64,000 bases of DNA from Metamycoplasma phocicerebrale (GTDB lineage Bacteria; Bacillota_I; Bacilli_A; Mycoplasmatales; Metamycoplasmataceae), in assembly GCF_003383595.3 (NCBI RefSeq), contig NZ_CP033058.2:372001-436000 (forward strand), in the 5' to 3' direction. The number at the start of each line of letters is the position of its first letter. The first letter of the stretch is position 1. The notes under the pieces were generated by a model, which was given only the letters and a program-made list of their open reading frames with translations, ran no database searches and was not told where the DNA came from. Made by a program: the position numbers and the translations under genes. Shown piece by piece: positions 1-11,182 of this stretch.

Positions 1-139
1 ATACTCTTGTAGCATGAAAATCATTAAATAGCTTTCCACCAAATTCTAAATATAATTTATTACCAAAAGCATTAATTCTTTTTGCAATTTCTTTTGATTG
101 TAGGTTAATATATTTTTCATTATCAAAACCTATTTTCAT
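1..139 (-). CDS. DUF1846 family protein, N-terminal 46 residues (gene runs off the window)
   Basis: The reading frame opens with [19 protein letters not shown] and continues with [19 protein letters not shown], the conserved start of the DUF1846 family (about 500 aa in Firmicutes). The family has solved structures but, to my knowledge, no settled biochemical role. The ATG is preceded by a strong minus-strand Shine-Dalgarno, AGGGGGA, with good spacing, so the start is secure. The rest of the gene lies left of position 1. It is divergent from the ABC operon, with about 225 bp of AT-rich DNA between the two starts. Family assignment rests only on the N-terminal motif. Confidence 0.82.
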   Translation of the reverse strand, partial: MKIGFDNEKYINLQSKEIAKRINAFGNKLYLEFGGKLFNDFHATRV

Positions 140-365
140 TAGATCCCCCTATTGATTTTAATTAAAGATTTAAATTAATTATTATTATAGTTTAAAAAAC
201 AAAAGTTCAATTAATCTAAATATCAAAAATAACTAATTTTTAAATGAAAATTTTAAAAAAGTACATAATTTGTACAAAAAAATCTCAAAAAACTTAATAA
301 AAATTTAAAAAAAGCACAGTTTTATTTTTTTATTGTTTTTTATTATAAAATAAAAACAAATATTT

Positions 366-1094
366 ATGATTAAAGAAGAGATTATTTTTGAAACTAAAGA
401 CATTTTTAAAAAATTTTCTAATAACCCTGTTATTAAAAATGTGTCATTAAAACTGCATACTTATTCTTTCCATGCATTTATTGGACCAAACGGTTCAGGG
501 AAATCAACATTTATGAAAATATGTGCAGGCGAAGACAAGGATTATGAAGGTCAAGTATTTTTTAAAAATACATTAATTAACAACATAAAAAGTAAGAAAT
601 CATTTTTATTTTTTAATAATGATTTAAGTTTTCCTATATCATGAAACGCTTTTGAATATGTTAAAAATTTTTCATATTTTTATAATCAAGAATTTCCTTC
701 TTCAGATAAAATCATAACTTTATTTAAACAATATAAGCTTTTTCATAACCTAAAAACAAAACCTAATTCTTTTTCTTCGGGAGAAAAAAAGAAATTAATA
801 GTTTTATTAATTGAATTAATTAAACCTGAATTAGTTTTTTTAGATGAGCCAGATTCTGGTTTGGACCCAGAAGTAAGAGAATTTGTATATGCTAGACTTC
901 AAAAAATATCTAAACAAGGGAGCTCCATATTTGTTTCTAGTCATATTACTTCAGAAATAAAAAATTATATTGATTATGTAACTTTTTTAAGGGACGGCGA
1001 AATTAAAAAAAGCTCTAAAATTTGCAAACCTAGCGATTTTGACCAAATATATGAAAAAATAAGAAAGGATTATCAAGATGAAAACTCTTTTTAA
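366..1094 (+). CDS. ABC transporter ATP-binding protein, first gene of an export operon
   Basis: This 242-aa nucleotide-binding subunit should power the permease encoded next. Walker A is GPNGSGKS (residues about 40-47). The signature loop is FSSGEKKK rather than canonical LSGGQ (about 136-142). Walker B is VFLDEPDSGLDP (about 155-166), followed by the switch region VSSHIT. One TGA (642-644) is read as Trp. No clear Shine-Dalgarno precedes the ATG, but a TATAAA box lies about 17 nt upstream, so the leader would be very short. The stop overlaps the permease start by 17 nt, indicating translational coupling. Overall form resembles drug/peptide or NatA-type exporters. The substrate cannot be read from this subunit. 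Confidence 0.88.
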
Positions 1095-2793
1095 AAATCA
1101 CTTTATTTATTTTGTTAAAAACAAACCTATTATTTTTTTATTATTAATCTTTGGATTGATGAGTTTTTCTGTTGTTCCATTTTTTATAATTGATAATTTA
1201 AAAAATAATTTTAATTGAATAATTTATTTCATTTTATTTGTTTTATCATTATTTTCTATTTTTATTATGATTTATTACTTTTTTATTTCAACAAAAAAGA
1301 ACCAATATGATACTTTTCTAAGTTCCATGTATTCAAGTGGTTTAAAGATTCTGATTTCGAAATATTTATTTTTATTAACAATTTTTTCTATTTTTAGTTT
1401 TTTAATTTCTATAGTCCCAACATCATTTATGTTTATTAATTATAAAAATAATATGTTTGGCTTTATATATTTTATATTGTTAATGCTATCAACATTTTTT
1501 ATGATGAATATTTTATTCTGACTGTTTATGTTCTTTATGTCTTTTAAAAAAAACATAATTTACAAAAATATAGCATTATCTTTAACAGCAATTGTTGTTT
1601 TATCGACTCCAATATTAATAAAAAGTTTTGTATCAAAATCTAATTATCAAAACAAATTTAAAAACGTATATAAAATTGTTGAAAAAACGAAAAACAATAG
1701 TTTTAATGTGCAATATGTACCAGGAGACAATTATATAAAGACTCAAGAAGACACTAAATTTTATATAGATTTAGTGGATTCTTTTTATTTTTTACCAATA
1801 TATATAGCTAATTTATTTGAAAATAAAAATTTAAATATAAATTTTAGAATTAGTTCAAATTTAGAAAACGATGAAAGATTTGCTTTGTATCGTACAGAAA
1901 ATAAATTGATTCAAAAAAAATGAAATAAAGATAGTAATTTTTATATTTATGGAATAAATGATGAACCTCTGATTTCTTATTCAAATGATCAACTTAATAA
2001 ACTAATTAATGACAATCTATATTCAAAAATCGAAAATAAAAATAATATAAAAATAGTATCAAAAATAATAGAAAAACTTTACTGGGAAAGATCTAAAATT
2101 CCAATAGAACAACAAAGAATAATTGAATTAATTTCGGGAGTAAAAAATAAGAAAATCCAATATTTGCGCCGAGACTGAAAGGCTTTAAAATATAATAATT
2201 CTCAACTAATTAATGTTATAAAACAAAATTTCGGATTAAATTTTTTAGAACTTTTAAATAATTTCTATGACACATATGAATTTAATTCAATTAGTAATGT
2301 AGATGCTAAAAACGGACAATTTTATTTTAAAAAATCTATAGAAATTAATGATACTTATAATTTGGAAAACAAAATTAGTGAAATTGATGAAAAATATATA
2401 AAAAATAATTTTCTTCAAATAACAGATGAAAAAGTGTTTTTTAATTTGAATTCTTCAAAAGTATTCTCTATTAGTCTTTTAGAATTTAGAAAAGTTTTTT
2501 CTAATATTACTAGTCAAGATAAATGAATTAGTTTTATAGACGAAAACAAATTTCAACTATTTAAAATTCAGAATATTTTGGACAAGATTTATTTGTTTAG
2601 CGATGAAAATAATTCAGTATTGAAATATACATTTCAACCTAATGCATCAATAGGCGAATATTATAACAATGTTATTCAATATAAAAGTATTTTAGGCAAA
2701 AATACAAATATAATAAATGTGTTTTTAATTATAATAATAACTTTATTTTTAATACCAACATCTATTATTTGATCTAAAAAAGGAAGGGTATAA
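1078..2793 (+). CDS. ABC-2-like permease with a very large extracytoplasmic region
   Basis: 571 aa, with TGA codons read as Trp. Hydrophobic segments cluster at the N-terminus (about residues 15-33, 44-68, 95-120, 130-148, 158-178). Then comes a hydrophilic stretch of about 360 residues and a single C-terminal helix with NVFLIIIITLFLIP (about 546-565). The layout matches ABC-2/NatB-like exporters in which a big domain lies outside the membrane between helices. It starts inside the ATPase gene, and its TAA shares one base with the ATG of the next gene (TAATG), so the two are coupled. A second permease of the same plan lies at 32656-34548. There is no sequence clue to substrate. The linked large exported proteins are the obvious candidates, but that is inference. 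Confidence 0.75.
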
Positions 2794-5700
2794 TGACAAA
2801 AAAGCAAAAAAATAAAATTATTTCAATAAGTATTGCAACTTTATTACCAGTTACTATTTTACCTATTGCAATTTCAATGGCTTATGTTTTAAACAAGCCT
2901 AAAAATGTTGGTTTTTATTACAAAGATCAGTTTTTTGAAAGCCAAGCAGATTTTGAACAAAAAATTAAAGAAGATATTTTTATTAGAAAAGAAGAATCTC
3001 TAGATAAAAAAATTTATTATTTAAAAACATTAAATAAACAATTTAATGATAAATCAGATTTGACTAAATTTTTATATAGTAAAATAAAATCTCATAATGT
3101 TATTGTGTCAAGTGAGCACAATAAATTTGACGATAATTCAATATTTCCTTTAACTTCGAAGGAATTAGCTTATATGCAATTTGTTGATAATGGTAATTCA
3201 AAATCAGATGAGAATATAACTGTGTATCAAGGCAAGGGCGATGCTGCATATGCTACAGAAGAAGAAGCTAAGTTATCATATATTAATAAGGCCCAAATAT
3301 ATAAATTTGGGGGTAAATATTATTCAAATAAAGATAGAATTACAAACGATATAATATTAGATTTAAATACTTTGAACAAATTTACAAATGAAAATGAAAA
3401 AATAGATTATTTATTGAATAAATACAATATTAAGTTAGATTATAGAAAAAATATAGTTGATAACAATGATGATTATCCAAGATATAAGGCGCCAAATGGC
3501 ATTGTATCTAATGCAAAATTAAATGTTAATAATTCCTTTAATAATGAGGCCACAAAAGAATTTATAAAAAATAATCATAAAAAGTATATTAAATTTAAAG
3601 ATGATAGTGGGCAATGACAAATTACAACTTTTGATGAGTTTATTAAATATAGTTTAACAAATAGAAGCTTTATCAATTCTTCTGCTATTAAAATTACATC
3701 AAACCAAAATAACCGAAAATATTTGGTAGATGTTGGCAAACAAGAAGATTGTAATTTTTATGGTGATTATATTTTAGAAACTCAAGATAGTTCTATTGAA
3801 AATATTATTAATCGTGAAAACTGAAGTGAAAAAGGACAAAATTTAAATTTAGTTAAATTTGAACACTCTCAATTAAAAAGTATTATTAATAAATTTGTTT
3901 CACAAATATTGTTAGCTTCCAATCATCATGAGTTAGAAAAAGAATATATAAATAAGAAAACAAATGATGAACAACATGATAAAAAATTATTAAAAGAACT
4001 TCAAGACATTTATTTAAAGAATTTATCAGTATTCAAATTGCTAAAATTTAAGGAAAAATCTGAAATTTTAAAAATTGCCTTAAAAGAAGTTTTAATTAAT
4101 TCAAATGAAACTTTATGACAAAGATTTGAAAAAATTATTGATTTAAATAATAATGGCAAAAGAGGAACATTTTTTAATCAATTAAACATTATTTATTTTT
4201 CTGGTTTAGCTTTTATGGCGGAAGCAAAAGCACCTAATAGTACAATAAAATTATTTAAAGAATATTTTAAGTTGGTTTTTAATGATTTAAATTCTTCTCT
4301 TGAAGATATTTTAGGGGAATTATATTTAGATAAAAACGGACATAAAATTAATTTATGAGAAGGACTAAAACTTAATGACCATAATCTAGATATAAATGTT
4401 AATGACAATTATTTTATATCATATTTATCAGATTCTAATGCAGTTGTTAATGCAATTGCTACTATTAATTCTGCTTTTGTAAATGCAACTTCTTCTGGTG
4501 GTTTGTTAGAATTTTCAGATAAAGTTTTTTTAAAACCAAATAGTATTAATTTAGATAAATATAAAAAACTTTATGATCATTATTCTTTAAAAAATAAAGA
4601 TACGTTATTTTACTTTGATTTTGATGGCCAATTAAAGAAAAATCTTGAATTAGAAAATTCTAAAAAAGCAAAAGATGTAAAAAAAGGAGATAGAATTTAT
4701 CAAAACATAGTTATTAATGCAACAAAAGGCGCTTTGCAAACATTCAAAGATAAAGGGTTGGATATTTTAGAAAATGCTTTGGTTAACTCATCTGTTTCTA
4801 ATTTAAAAGAAGATAAAGATGCCTTGTTTGGTTATTATAAGCAATCTTTAATTAATTATTATTCTATTAATGAAAAAGAGATAACTTCTCTAGGAATTAG
4901 TATTTCAGAAATAGAAAACACAAGTTTTAATAAAAACGGAATTAAAAAGTTTAAAAATTTATCTTCAAATAGCAAATTTAAAAACTATTTTAATAATAAA
5001 TTTAATTTTAAAGCTGTAGCAGCACATAAGTATGGAATACAAGATTTATTAAGAGATAAAAAAATTAATGAAATTAAGAGTAGAGTTTCAAATGTAGTCA
5101 AATCGGTTGGTGGGCTTTCAGAAATGGGAATGGGAATAATGCAGATGGTTGTGGCATGTTCAAATTCAGATATTAATAAGGTTGCGAATATTGTTGAAGC
5201 TACACAAAAAATAGTTGGAGGAATACTAGGCGCTATTGGAGCAGCCTTTCCTATGGTTGCTGTTGTGTCTTCTGCTATAGATATGCTCTTTAGCATAGCA
5301 TTGCAATTTATTGGAAAGAAAAATAAAAGCGATTATATTTATACCGATACTGGTATTGAAGGCAAACATTATATTTGGGATGGTGGAATAACTACAACAA
5401 GATTTTGAGGTTTTAGTCAAACCAAAGACAAAACAATTTATGATGCGAATATATTGAGTCCAGTAGAATGTTTTCCAAGTTTAAATAGAAATTATTATTA
5501 CTACGATGGAAAAGAGTATGCTTCAAACATGTTATCTAAATTAAATCATGATATTGTTGTTAATTCAATTATTTCTAACGATGAAGATTTTATGAAATCA
5601 AATAATTTTAAAATAGTTTATTCTTTTGAAGACACACCCGATGAATCAGAAGACAACTATTTTGATAGTGAACAACAATTAGAACATCAAATGATTTTTA

Positions 5701-6416
5701 ATAAAAAATTGCAAAACTATGTTTTGCCTGTTAGACATATAAATATTTTTAATAAATCATTAATAATAACAAAAGCTACGCAACTTATAGAAGCTCTAAA
5801 AGAGGGTATTATAAAAAATCTAAACCCTAGTTTGTTAATTCAAGTTCCTAAAAAGAAATCTGAAATTACAAATCATTCTATAAAAGATTCTCAACCCGAT
5901 GATGAATTAAAAAATTTAATATCAGAAATTAATAGGATAAATGATAATAACGACTTACTAGAAAACACAAATTTTATTATATTTGATACAAATCTTGAAA
6001 ATAATAAAGGAAACAAAATATTTTATAATAGTTTAGAATTTAATAATAAAGTTAATAAAATTTTTATGAGCAGAATAACTGTTAACTTCAAATTAGCATC
6101 TCGAGAAGAATTTTTAATAAATAAAAAATATAGCGATTTAAAAGTTTTAGAACAAAGAAAAATATTTAGTATTATTGACAATAAAAAAAGATTATTTTAC
6201 TTTTCAAATTTAAAAAATGCTATTGAGTATTTAGTTAAAGATGAATTTTTAGCAATTGAAGAAAGAAAATATAAAGGACCTAAAAAAACGCTTATTATAT
6301 ATGACAACCAAGAGTTTGATAGCATATCTAAAGTTTATGAATATTGTAAAAAATTTATAAAAAGCATTGAAGAATATGAAAAATCATTAGAAACAAAAGA
6401 CAAAGGAGAAAAATAA
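2793..6416 (+). CDS. Large exported protein of unknown family with an internal hydrophobic, pore-former-like segment
   Basis: 1207 aa with several TGA Trp codons. The N-terminus is lysine-rich, followed by one hydrophobic segment (about residues 10-32, containing ATLLPVTILPIAISMAYVL) with no lipobox Cys, so it is a signal anchor or cleaved signal. Short modules of the type aromatic-Tyr-x-G-x-x-aromatic, then S/N-x-x-D/E-A and a helix, recur: FYYKDQFFESQADFE near residue 45, YYYYDGKEYASNML near 900, and IIYDNQEFDSISKVYEYC near 1170. Residues about 768-842 form the second hydrophobic region, rich in Gly/Ala/Met (GGILGAIGAAFPMVAVVSSA then a helix ending in LFSIALQFIG). This resembles the buried helical hairpin of membrane-inserting toxins, but no named family is recognised. 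Coupled by a 1-nt overlap to genes on both sides. Confidence 0.7.
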
Positions 6417-8860
6417 TGAAAAAACTATTATTAGGATTATCTTCTGGATTATCTATATTATTACCAACAGCCGTATTATCTTTTAATCATTATTCTGCAA
6501 ATAATTCTCAAAAAAACATTAATTTAAAAAGCAATAGTGAAGAACATGATAATACTAAATATACAATAGAAATTGATGGCAAACAACTTATATTTAATTC
6601 AAAATCAGAAATTCAAGATTATTTAACAAATAAGATAAAAATAAATCGCTTTGTTGGCAAGAAAGAATATAGTAATTTTGATTGGCAAATAAATATGGAC
6701 TCTAACTTACTTAATGAAGTAGATTATTCTAAAATAAAACCATTATATAAAGATGCGAACGGTAATTCAGTTACTAGTCAAAAATTGGCAATAGATTCAT
6801 ATTTGCCAGATTATGCTTTTGTTGAAAAATATTTCGATCATGCAGGAAGGGAGTTTGATAACCCCGAAGATGCAAAAAATAGCATTTCTAATAATATTGA
6901 TAAAGATATAGTTGAAAATTTATTTTATGAATTAGAAGACAAACAGGGAATTAAAAGATACTACAACCCTTTAGTTAGTTCTGATATAAAGAAATTTATT
7001 AGAGATTTTACTAATGATAAACTTAAAATTTCTGAAGAAAAGCAAGAGGTTGAAGCATATGAAATCAATTATTTAAAAAATAAAATTCCAAAAAGTTATA
7101 TTCTTTATTCAACCCTAAACGATGGAAAATTTTTTTCAGAATTGTTTACAAGAATGTTTACTAATTTTGTGAGTGATAATGATATAAAAAACAACTTTTT
7201 TGTAAAAATAAATTTTATTAATGCTTTTTCATTAAATAATAAAGTTTTTGCAAGACCTTATTTTAAATATTGGTCTTCTAGTGAGGATTATATAAATAAT
7301 AGAAAAACTTATAAATGACAAACTTCAAATGATGGAAAAGAATTATATAAATATGTTGATTATAATTGATTTAATAAATATTTTTCTAATGCTGCCTTAA
7401 ATTTAAATTTTCCATCAAGAAATAAATATTGATTAGTAAATAATTGAATTAAACAAAAATTTAAAGGTCAATTTACAAATGAAGAATATTATGGGCCAGG
7501 TTGATTAACGAAAGTAAAAGAGAGACGAAATGTGTATTATTTTAGTAAAAGAGCCCATATTAAGTATAGAGAATTTTTGCTTAGTTTAAAATCTAGTCAA
7601 AAATTTTTAGATTTTGATAATTTAGAAATGAAAACCGACACTTTTATAGTTGATAATGAAAACAAAACTTATAATGGTGTTAACTTGCAAGAAAATTTAG
7701 GTCTTGATAAAACCATAGCTATTTTAGATTTTGCAGAATGTAATTCTTTTGGTCTTCAAATATCTTCTTATTTTGATAAAGAGAGAATGTTAGAAAAAAT
7801 AAAATACAAAAAAAATAATTTAGACTTTTTTCAATTTATGAAAGATGCTATAAACACTTTCAATTTAAATATTAATACAAAAAATAGTATAATAAATTCT
7901 TTAAGTTTAATAAAAAATAATAATAAAATAATTTGAAACTTTTTAATAAATAAATTCAAAGAAATAATAAACAAATTTCAGAACAATATTTTTAGCGAAG
8001 CAAAAAATATTAAAGTAAATTTAGAACTAACAAGAAATTCGGTGCGTAATAGTCATTTTAAGAAAGAAAGTTCTAATTTGACTGCAAATTTACTTTCAAT
8101 ATCAAAAAATATTATTGATAAAATTGCAGAAAATAAAAAAAATATTATATTATTAAACAAGCAACCCATTATATTTAATAACAATAAACAAAAACACAAT
8201 GTTTCAAATTATAAAAATAGTGTTTTTAATGATTTTTTAGTAACTATAAACTTAGGAGAATATGTTGAAAAAGAGCAATTTTTAAGTTTATTACAAAAGC
8301 AAAAAAATAAATTTTCAAAATATAAGTATTTTGATAAATCATCAAATTATTTTTATTTAAATAATATTGGACCAAAAACATTTTTAAATTTTATTCAACA
8401 AGAAAAAATTAATAATGAAAATTATATTAGATTAAACAATTCTTATAACGAAGAAAAGACCTTTAGAAGTGAACAAGACAGACTAAAATATATTGATTTA
8501 TTAAAAAGTTATGGACTAAGACCAGAAAGTAGATATGTAATTTCCGGTCTTCAAGAAAAACTACAAGCTCATGGTATTGAATTGCCATTAAATGAAATAA
8601 ATTTTAATGACAAAAAAACTATAAAAGAAAATTATAGAGCCATTTTGCAAAAATTAATATTGCCTTCTACAGAAAAAATATATTACTTAGAAAATGGTAA
8701 ATATTATATATTAAATTCTAATTTCTTTAATTTATGAAATATAGAATTAGATAATAAAAAATACTATTTTGAAGATAGTGATAAAATAGCAGCATTTATT
8801 GAATCGTATATAAATAAAAAAGCCAAACCATACAATTTAGGAGATAAAAATGAAAACTAA
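6416..8860 (+). CDS. Large exported protein of unknown family, sharing modules with the upstream gene
   Basis: 814 aa. The N-terminus is a signal-like segment (KKLLLGLSSGLSILLPTAVL) without lipobox Cys, followed by an Asn/Ser-rich linker. Repeated modules echo the preceding protein: IEIDGKQLIFNSKSEIQDYL (about residue 42), KYFDHAGREFDNPEDAKNSI (about 140), and near the C-terminus YYLENGKYYILNS and ELDNKKYYFEDSDKIAAFIE. No catalytic motif or known domain is seen. TGA codons encode Trp at many sites, e.g. within 7318-7515. The start overlaps the previous stop by one base, and the 3' end overlaps the lipoprotein gene by 11 nt. The pair looks like two subunits of one surface assembly handled by the upstream ABC transporter. 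That is inference from position and shared modules. Confidence 0.68.
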
Positions 8861-9908
8861 AAATAAAACAATTTATTTAACCACTATATTACCTGTAGCA
8901 ACCCTACCATTATTATCAATAAGCTGCAAGGAAACAGAAGAACAAAGAATAAAAAGAGAAATAATTGAAAAACTAGTTCGTGAAGAAAAATTAACACTTG
9001 AATATAAGAAAAGATATATTGATCAAAATAGATATGTGTTTGATGATTTTGAGCCATTTAAGATAAAAAAAGAGTATTTTAATGAACCTGAAAATATTAA
9101 TAAACCAGGTTTATCAGTAAAAAAAGGTTATTCTTTCAAAAGTATTGATTCAAACGCAAATAAACAATTTATTTTTGATGATTTTGATAAATGATATAAA
9201 GAATTTGAATTTAAATTTAATGTATTTAAAAAGATTATTAATAAATATAACAAGAAAAATTTGAAAATATATACAAATAAGAATAATCTCAAATTTTCAA
9301 ATATTAAACTTTATTATGTTAAAGAAACAGAAATTGATTTTGAAAAAGTTTTAGGCAGGGGAGTTGAAAACGCAATTGATGATTATTTAATTGTAAAACT
9401 ATTAGCAAAATTGTTCAAAATACCGAATTTAAAATTAAATTGTTCTTTTTTGGATTATAAATACTTTACAAGTCAATGGTTAAAAGAGTTTGATAATTTT
9501 GAATTTAAAAATTACTATTCAAGTATTAATTTGCAAGGTTTTTGAGATGATAAAAATGATAGAATATATGAAGATATGAAAAAACTATTTGCTATTCCAA
9601 AACCTTTTTTTAAAGGAAATTTGATTGATACCAATTCCTATAACGACGATTTATCTAAATTAACTTTTAAATCCTATTTTCGTTCAAATTATACATTTTG
9701 AAATTCTCTTTTTATTGCATGAGATGGGAATGACGAAAACTTAAGACAAGAAAATTTAAAAAAATATGGTAATGATATGGAACCAGAATTTTTATCTTAT
9801 TTAATTAACATTCAAGGTGCAAAACATGTATATTTAGATCAATGATCTGAAGAAGAATTTTATTTAAGAGTTCCTAAAAAAATCAATTTGGATGATTATA
9901 AAGAATAA
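8850..9908 (+). CDS. Lipoprotein, last gene of the ABC-linked operon
   Basis: 352 aa. The signal peptide ends in LLSISC, so Cys (about residue 26) should be lipid-modified and anchor the protein outside the membrane. The next residues are charged (KETEEQRIKREI). Shine-Dalgarno AGGAG lies inside the end of the preceding gene, 7 nt from the ATG. No enzyme motif is seen. Aromatic and acidic residues dominate, with several Trp encoded by TGA near the C-terminus. The gene is followed by a hairpin and T run. A decayed second copy lies directly downstream, so this is the intact parental or surviving copy. Family unknown. Confidence 0.78.
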
Positions 9909-9932
9909 GAGATGTTTTTCTCTTATTTTTTT
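9904..9932 (+). terminator. Intrinsic terminator after the lipoprotein operon
   Basis: AATAAGAG pairs with CTCTTATT around an 8-nt loop and runs into a T tract. The first arm overlaps the stop codon. A near-identical copy follows the decayed duplicate at 11007-11035. Confidence 0.75.
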
Positions 9933-10157
9933 ATACAAAAAGAATTTTGTATTAATGCTAAATAAAATTGCAATTTAAAACTATTTTTTATTTAAATAAG
10001 TTAGTTTGTTTGAACTACAAGGAAATAAGCCTTGTTTTGTTGTAAAATTTTTATATAAAAAATAAGTTGAAAGTTTTAAAATAAAATTTAATAAATGAAA
10101 TAGAAAGTTGATTATATATAAATAAAAAAGCTAAACCATACAATTTAGGAGATAAAA

Positions 10158-11011
10158 ATGAAAAATAAAAATAAAAAAAGAATATTTTAATGAACCTAAT
10201 AATATAAATAAAAAAGGTTTATCAGTAAAAAATGTATATTCTTTTAAAAGTGTGGTTTCAGATAAAAAAAAGCTATTTTTGTAGATTTTGATAAATGGTT
10301 TGAAGAATTCGAATTTAAATTCAACATTTTTAAAAAAGTTATTGATAAATATAGTAAAACAAATTCAAGAACATATACGAATAAAAACAATTCTGAGTTT
10401 TCAAATATTAAACTTTATTATGTTAAAGAAACAGAAATTGATTTTGAAAAAGTTTTAGGCAGAGGAGTTGAAAACGCAATTGATGATTATTTAATTGTAA
10501 AATTACTAGCAAAATTGTTCAAAATACCGAATTTAAAATTAAATTGTTCTTTTTTGGATTATAGATATTTTTTTGATGAATGACAAAAAGAGTTTGCTAA
10601 TTTTGAATTTAAAAATTATTATTCAAATATTACTTTGCAAGGATTTTGAGATAATAAAGACGATAGAATACGCGAAGATATAAAAAAATATGCGCTATTC
10701 CTAAACCTTTTTTCAAAGGAAATTTAGACGATAGTAACGCATATAATGATGGCTCAACTAAGTTTTCATTTATTTCTTATTATCGTTCTGATTATATATT
10801 TTGAAATTCTATATTTAAAGCTTGAAATGGGAGAGATGGAGAATTAAAACAAGAGAATTTAAAAAAATATGGAAATGATATGGAGCCGGAATTTATAAGT
10901 TATTTAATTAACATCCAAGGTGATAAAAAATTACAATCTGGTAAATGATCTGAAGAAGAATTTTATTTAAGAGTTCCTAAAAAAATCAATTTGGACGATT
11001 ATAAAGAATAA
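10158..11011 (+). pseudogene. Decayed copy of the upstream lipoprotein gene
   Basis: The start ATG and ribosome site are still present, but translation gives only MKNKNKKRIF before TAA. About 200 nt covering the signal peptide and lipobox are missing. At least two further frame changes follow: one near 10270-10290 (a run of A then TAG), one near 10690 where AAAAAAATATGCGC replaces AAAAAACTATTTGC. Between these breaks the translation matches the intact copy nearly word for word, e.g. ETEIDFEKVLGRGVENAIDD and LKLNCSFLDY. The 3' end and terminator match too. It cannot make the lipoprotein. Confidence 0.9.
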
Positions 11012-11035
11012 GAGATGTTTTCCTCTTATTTTTTT
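11007..11035 (+). terminator. Terminator copy after the decayed lipoprotein
   Basis: AATAAGAG and CTCTTATT form the same stem as at 9904, with a T tail. It now isolates pyk from the upstream operon. Confidence 0.7.
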
Positions 11036-11182
11036 ATAGAAAAAGAATTTTGTATTAATGCTAAATAAAATTGCAATTTAAAATTATTTTTTGTTTAAAT
11101 AAGTTAGTTCGTTTAAACTGCAAGGAATAAGTCTTGTTTTGTTGTAAAATTTTTATATAAAAAATAAGTTGAAAGGCTTAAA

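Noticed and set aside
140-365. Small RNA or regulatory RNA between the DUF1846 gene and the ABC operon
   Set aside because: Only AT-rich sequence with promoter-like boxes is present; no stable stem or conserved motif was seen.
4985-5420. Minus-strand reading frames opposite the large exported protein
   Set aside because: No ribosome sites, low-complexity sequence and full overlap with a better supported gene; they are chance openings.
10150-11011. Second lipoprotein gene downstream of the operon as a functional paralogue
   Set aside because: The signal peptide and lipobox are deleted and there are further frame changes, so it is a pseudogene copy.
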